Below are positions 13,877-16,222 of a stretch of DNA of 16,222 nt, in pieces. This DNA is from an uncultured Ruminococcus sp. (lineage in GTDB: Bacteria; Bacillota; Clostridia; Oscillospirales; Ruminococcaceae): contig CAMVIL010000007.1 in the NCBI GenBank assembly GCA_947167535.1, forward strand, positions 1 through 16,222, read 5' to 3'. The notes under the pieces were generated by a model. It was not told the DNA's origin. It was given only the letters and a program-made list of their open reading frames with translations, and ran no database searches. Every line of letters starts with the position of its first letter. The stretch's first letter is position 1. The translations under genes were made by a program, and so were the position numbers.

Positions 13877-15202
13877 TTGCAGACCTATGATATGTTGTTC
13901 CTCTTCGCGTTCCTGCCTGTCTATATGGGTCTGTTTGCGATAACTCCCCCTAAACGCCGCGCCTGGACTATTGCCCTCGGCAATCTGGTGATCGCTGCTT
14001 CCTGCGGTCTGCGCTGCGCTGCGGTCTATGTGATCTGTACCGCAGTCTGCTATTTCTCGGGTATCGCGATTTATAATATGCGTAACAATGAACAGCGGAA
14101 GACTTGGCGTAAAGCTCTGGCGGCGGGGAATATCCTGCTCGCGGCGGCAGTGCTCCTGTTGTGTTCTCCGAGAGGTGTCGCCATGCCTGCGCTCATGCCA
14201 TTCAAGACGGCTCTGCTGGCGGTGCTTCCGCTGAATATGATATCTTACATCATCGATGTCACACGCTGTGACTGCGAGGCTCAGACTAATGTCGCGCAGC
14301 TTGCGGCGTATATCGGATTCTTTCCGACGGCGGGATACGGTCCCGTTTACAGATACAAGACGGTGCAGTCTTCCTTCGCCGAGCCGAAGCCCGATGCGGG
14401 CAAGCTTTCTGAGGGGATACGCTATTATATAATGGGGCTTGCGGCGTATGTAGTTGTTGCCGTAAGACTGGCGGAACTCCATCAGGAGCTGCTTGCCACC
14501 TCTGCCTCCCAGCTTCGCGGCGGTGCTGTGTGGATGGGAACGCTCGTCTATTATGCAGGCTTCGGCACATCGGTCATCGCCAGCGTCTTTATGGGACACG
14601 GTCTTGCGGTGATGCAGGGCATACGCACGGGGCACTGCTTCAGAAGAAGATTCATGCAGCCGGTAGTTGAACGCAGGCTTCGGGAGTTCAATCTGCCGCT
14701 CTGCCGCTGGCTGAGGGACTATGTGACCATGCCGCTGAGGAGAGCTGGCATCGCCGCCCCTGCTGCGACGGCAGCGGCGATACTGCTGGGTGCGCTCTGG
14801 TATGATCTGAGCGTCGGCTGGCTGGCGGCGGGACTGCTGCTGGCTGCGGCGGTGACGGTCCAGGGAAAGCTTGCGAAGGGCCAGAAGCCCGCGGAGCCAT
14901 TTATAGTTATCGTCAGCGCCGCTGCGAAGGTCATCACATTTGCAGCCGTAGCCTGCGGCGCGGTGTGGGAGTACATAAGCGGAAAGGCGGGGCTTGCGCT
15001 GTTCGGGTCGGGCAGCACGGATGACAGCTTCTTCTACACCTTTTTCGGCGAGGCTGTCCTGCCGACGGTTCTGGGACTTGTCATTACAGGCTCGCTGTTG
15101 CATTCGCTGATAAACAGAATGAATCTTCGCTGGTTCAAGCTGGTGCTCCCGCTTACCGAGCTGGTATTTTTAGCTATCGCGACAGCGTATATGGTGAGGT
15201 GA
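13877..15202 (+). CDS. MBOAT (AlgI-like) membrane protein lacking the conserved histidines
   Basis: A 441-aa polytopic membrane protein of the AlgI/DltB type, which normally moves acyl groups across the membrane for polysaccharide O-acetylation. Family marks are the N-terminus YDMLFLFAFLPVYMGLF, the ISYIIDVTR segment (122-130), AAYIGFFPTAGYGPVYRY (143-160) and LCRWLRDYVTMPL (275-287). The two invariant His appear replaced. The usual RRWHISLS is RLREFNLPL, putting N272 at the first His. The usual GLWHG is GALWYD, putting Y309 at the catalytic His. About ten hydrophobic segments are visible and the length (441) is near normal. It is followed 6 bases later by a DHHW/AlgX-like gene, the usual partner. 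A longer frame from 13766 runs through the promoter and is rejected. Acyltransferase activity is doubtful. Confidence 0.82.
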   Translation: MQTYDMLFLFAFLPVYMGLFAITPPKRRAWTIALGNLVIAASCGLRCAAVYVICTAVCYFSGIAIYNMRNNEQRKTWRKALAAGNILLAAAVLLLCSPRGVAMPALMPFKTALLAVLPLNMISYIIDVTRCDCEAQTNVAQLAAYIGFFPTAGYGPVYRYKTVQSSFAEPKPDAGKLSEGIRYYIMGLAAYVVVAVRLAELHQELLATSASQLRGGAVWMGTLVYYAGFGTSVIASVFMGHGLAVMQGIRTGHCFRRRFMQPVVERRLREFNLPLCRWLRDYVTMPLRRAGIAAPAATAAAILLGALWYDLSVGWLAAGLLLAAAVTVQGKLAKGQKPAEPFIVIVSAAAKVITFAAVACGAVWEYISGKAGLALFGSGSTDDSFFYTFFGEAVLPTVLGLVITGSLLHSLINRMNLRWFKLVLPLTELVFLAIATAYMVR

Positions 15203-15208
15203 GGCGGC

Positions 15209-16222
15209 ATGAAAAAAATCTTTGACTACGTTACCATCGTTATCTTCTTTGCTTTCTGCATATTCCCGCTGGCGGGGTCGCTGTTTACCGATTCGGGCAG
15301 CGAAAACATCACGGGAAGCCGGAGCAGGGGCGACTATCTGAAAAGCAGTTTTCCCATGAAGCATAGCTGGGACAGGCTGTATTCCGTCACCGCGAGGACG
15401 TGGGGTCAGCGCGAGTTTGACGGAGTTTACTACGATGAAACAGACGATCGGCTGATAAAGCTTTTCACGGAATACGACGATAAAAAGCTGTCGCGTTCGG
15501 TGGAGACGGTGAACAAATACAAAAAGCAGCACAGCCGTATGCCCGTGTACGCTATGGTGGTGCCGACGGCTTCGGGCATCTATCGCGAAAACCTGCCCGA
15601 AGCCCTTGAGGCTGTGGATCAGCAGAAGCTGATAGACGACATTTACTACCGCATCGACGAGGATATAACCCCTCTCGATGTGTTCAGCGAGCTTTATTCG
15701 GTGAGAGACAGCTACATCTATTTCCGCACCGACAACCGCTGGACTCAGACGGGCGCCTACGAAGCCTACATGACGGTAGCCCGCAAGCTGGGAGCCGCGC
15801 CTTACGGCGCCGAGAACTACGACATCGAGTTCACGAACGTCCCCTTCTACGGCGAGCTGTCGAGGATATCATTTGTCACCGACATTCAGGCTGACATGAT
15901 AGACGCCTACCGCTGCAAGTACGGCAGCTACGTGCGTTCATGCAGTGCTATCCGCGAGCGTCAGATATACACCAAAGCTTCAGTTTACAGCAGGGGCGCG
16001 CTGAGCAATTCCGACAAGTACACCTTTTTCTTAGGCTCGACGGACTACCGCAGCGTGCAGATAGACAGCACGGCAGACGACCAGCCGAGGATACTGATAA
16101 TCGGTTCCGATTACGCCAACTGCTTTGTGCCGTTTCTCGCTCCGAACTACTCGAACATCACGCTGATAAATCCCGACGAACTGGGCAAGAAGAAGCTCAC
16201 CGACATAGTCACCCCCGAGGAC
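15209..16222 (+). CDS. DHHW/AlgX-like (SGNH-type) surface protein with altered catalytic motifs (partial)
   Basis: The frame is open from ATG 15209 to the window edge (338 residues). An N-terminal membrane anchor (IFDYVTIVIFFAFCIFPLAG) precedes an extracytoplasmic domain of the DHHW family, relatives of AlgX/AlgJ that finish O-acetylation with an Asp-His-Ser triad. Family marks include DGVYYDETDDRLIKL, VYAMVVPTASGIY, RTDNRWTQTGAYEAY and ILIIGSDYANCFVPFLAPNYSNI. The name-giving DHHW is D175-N-R-W178, so the catalytic His becomes R177. The usual DS[YF]AN nucleophile motif reads S300-D301-Y-A-N, so the Ser position holds Asp. It is 6 bases after the MBOAT stop, with a GAGG-type site overlapping the upstream stop region, so the two are coupled. 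A shifted triad using S300 is possible. Confidence 0.8.
   Translation, partial: MKKIFDYVTIVIFFAFCIFPLAGSLFTDSGSENITGSRSRGDYLKSSFPMKHSWDRLYSVTARTWGQREFDGVYYDETDDRLIKLFTEYDDKKLSRSVETVNKYKKQHSRMPVYAMVVPTASGIYRENLPEALEAVDQQKLIDDIYYRIDEDITPLDVFSELYSVRDSYIYFRTDNRWTQTGAYEAYMTVARKLGAAPYGAENYDIEFTNVPFYGELSRISFVTDIQADMIDAYRCKYGSYVRSCSAIRERQIYTKASVYSRGALSNSDKYTFFLGSTDYRSVQIDSTADDQPRILIIGSDYANCFVPFLAPNYSNITLINPDELGKKKLTDIVTPED

Noticed and set aside
13853..15103. 416-aa minus-strand frame opposite the MBOAT gene
   Set aside because: Arg/Gln/His-rich shadow translation of a membrane protein gene.
1..16222. CRISPR arrays, transposases or phage genes
   Set aside because: No regularly spaced direct repeats, insertion-sequence ends, transposase or phage proteins were seen. 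The window has no direct sign of a mobile element.

Overview
The window looks like a chromosomal segment of a fibre-degrading Ruminococcus, closest in style to Ruminococcus albus. The evidence is a GH74 xyloglucanase and a second secreted protein that end in near-identical C-terminal modules resembling CBM37 (the family described from R. albus) instead of dockerins. Gram-positive signals also fit: strong GGAGG ribosome binding sites, TTGACN-17-TATAAT promoters with an extended -10, an NPATG wall-sorting tail, DUF1836 and Rex. Genus assignment is inference.

Layout. Bases 2-445 are the 3' end of a secreted modular protein with a strong terminator. Bases 446-970 carry no convincing gene but hold a string of short hairpins and a 13-bp inverted repeat. 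Bases 971-3658 (minus) encode the GH74 xyloglucanase, with its own promoter and a LacI/CcpA-like operator in the divergent intergenic region. Bases 4011-7971 (plus) form a three-gene operon. Its first gene is a lipoprotein M13 zinc peptidase fused in frame to the last third of an FtsX-type ABC permease. The second is an intact ABC ATPase. The third is a receiver-domain N-terminus fused in frame to a histidine-kinase ATPase domain. Bases 8207-10468 encode a secreted lipase-like alpha/beta-hydrolase with a wall-anchor tail. Bases 10526-11786 (minus) form a compact operon: DUF1836 regulator, 54-aa basic peptide and HD-domain phosphohydrolase. An N-acetylmuramoyl-L-alanine amidase lies at 11902-12612 (minus). 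A 66-aa coiled-coil protein and the redox repressor Rex lie at 12730-13616 (minus). From 13877 to the window end (plus) an MBOAT membrane protein and a DHHW/AlgX-like protein form a cell-surface O-acetylation-type pair.

Most unusual points. (1) Two adjacent genes of one ABC/two-component/peptidase operon are both clean in-frame chimeras. They could be a condensed peptidase-transporter-sensor system, the remains of deletions, or an assembly collapse. (2) Both partners of the MBOAT/DHHW pair appear to have lost their known catalytic residues: both MBOAT histidines, and the DHHW His and Ser. This suggests a matched non-catalytic or altered-chemistry pair. The rest of the window is mostly ordinary housekeeping and polysaccharide-degradation content.
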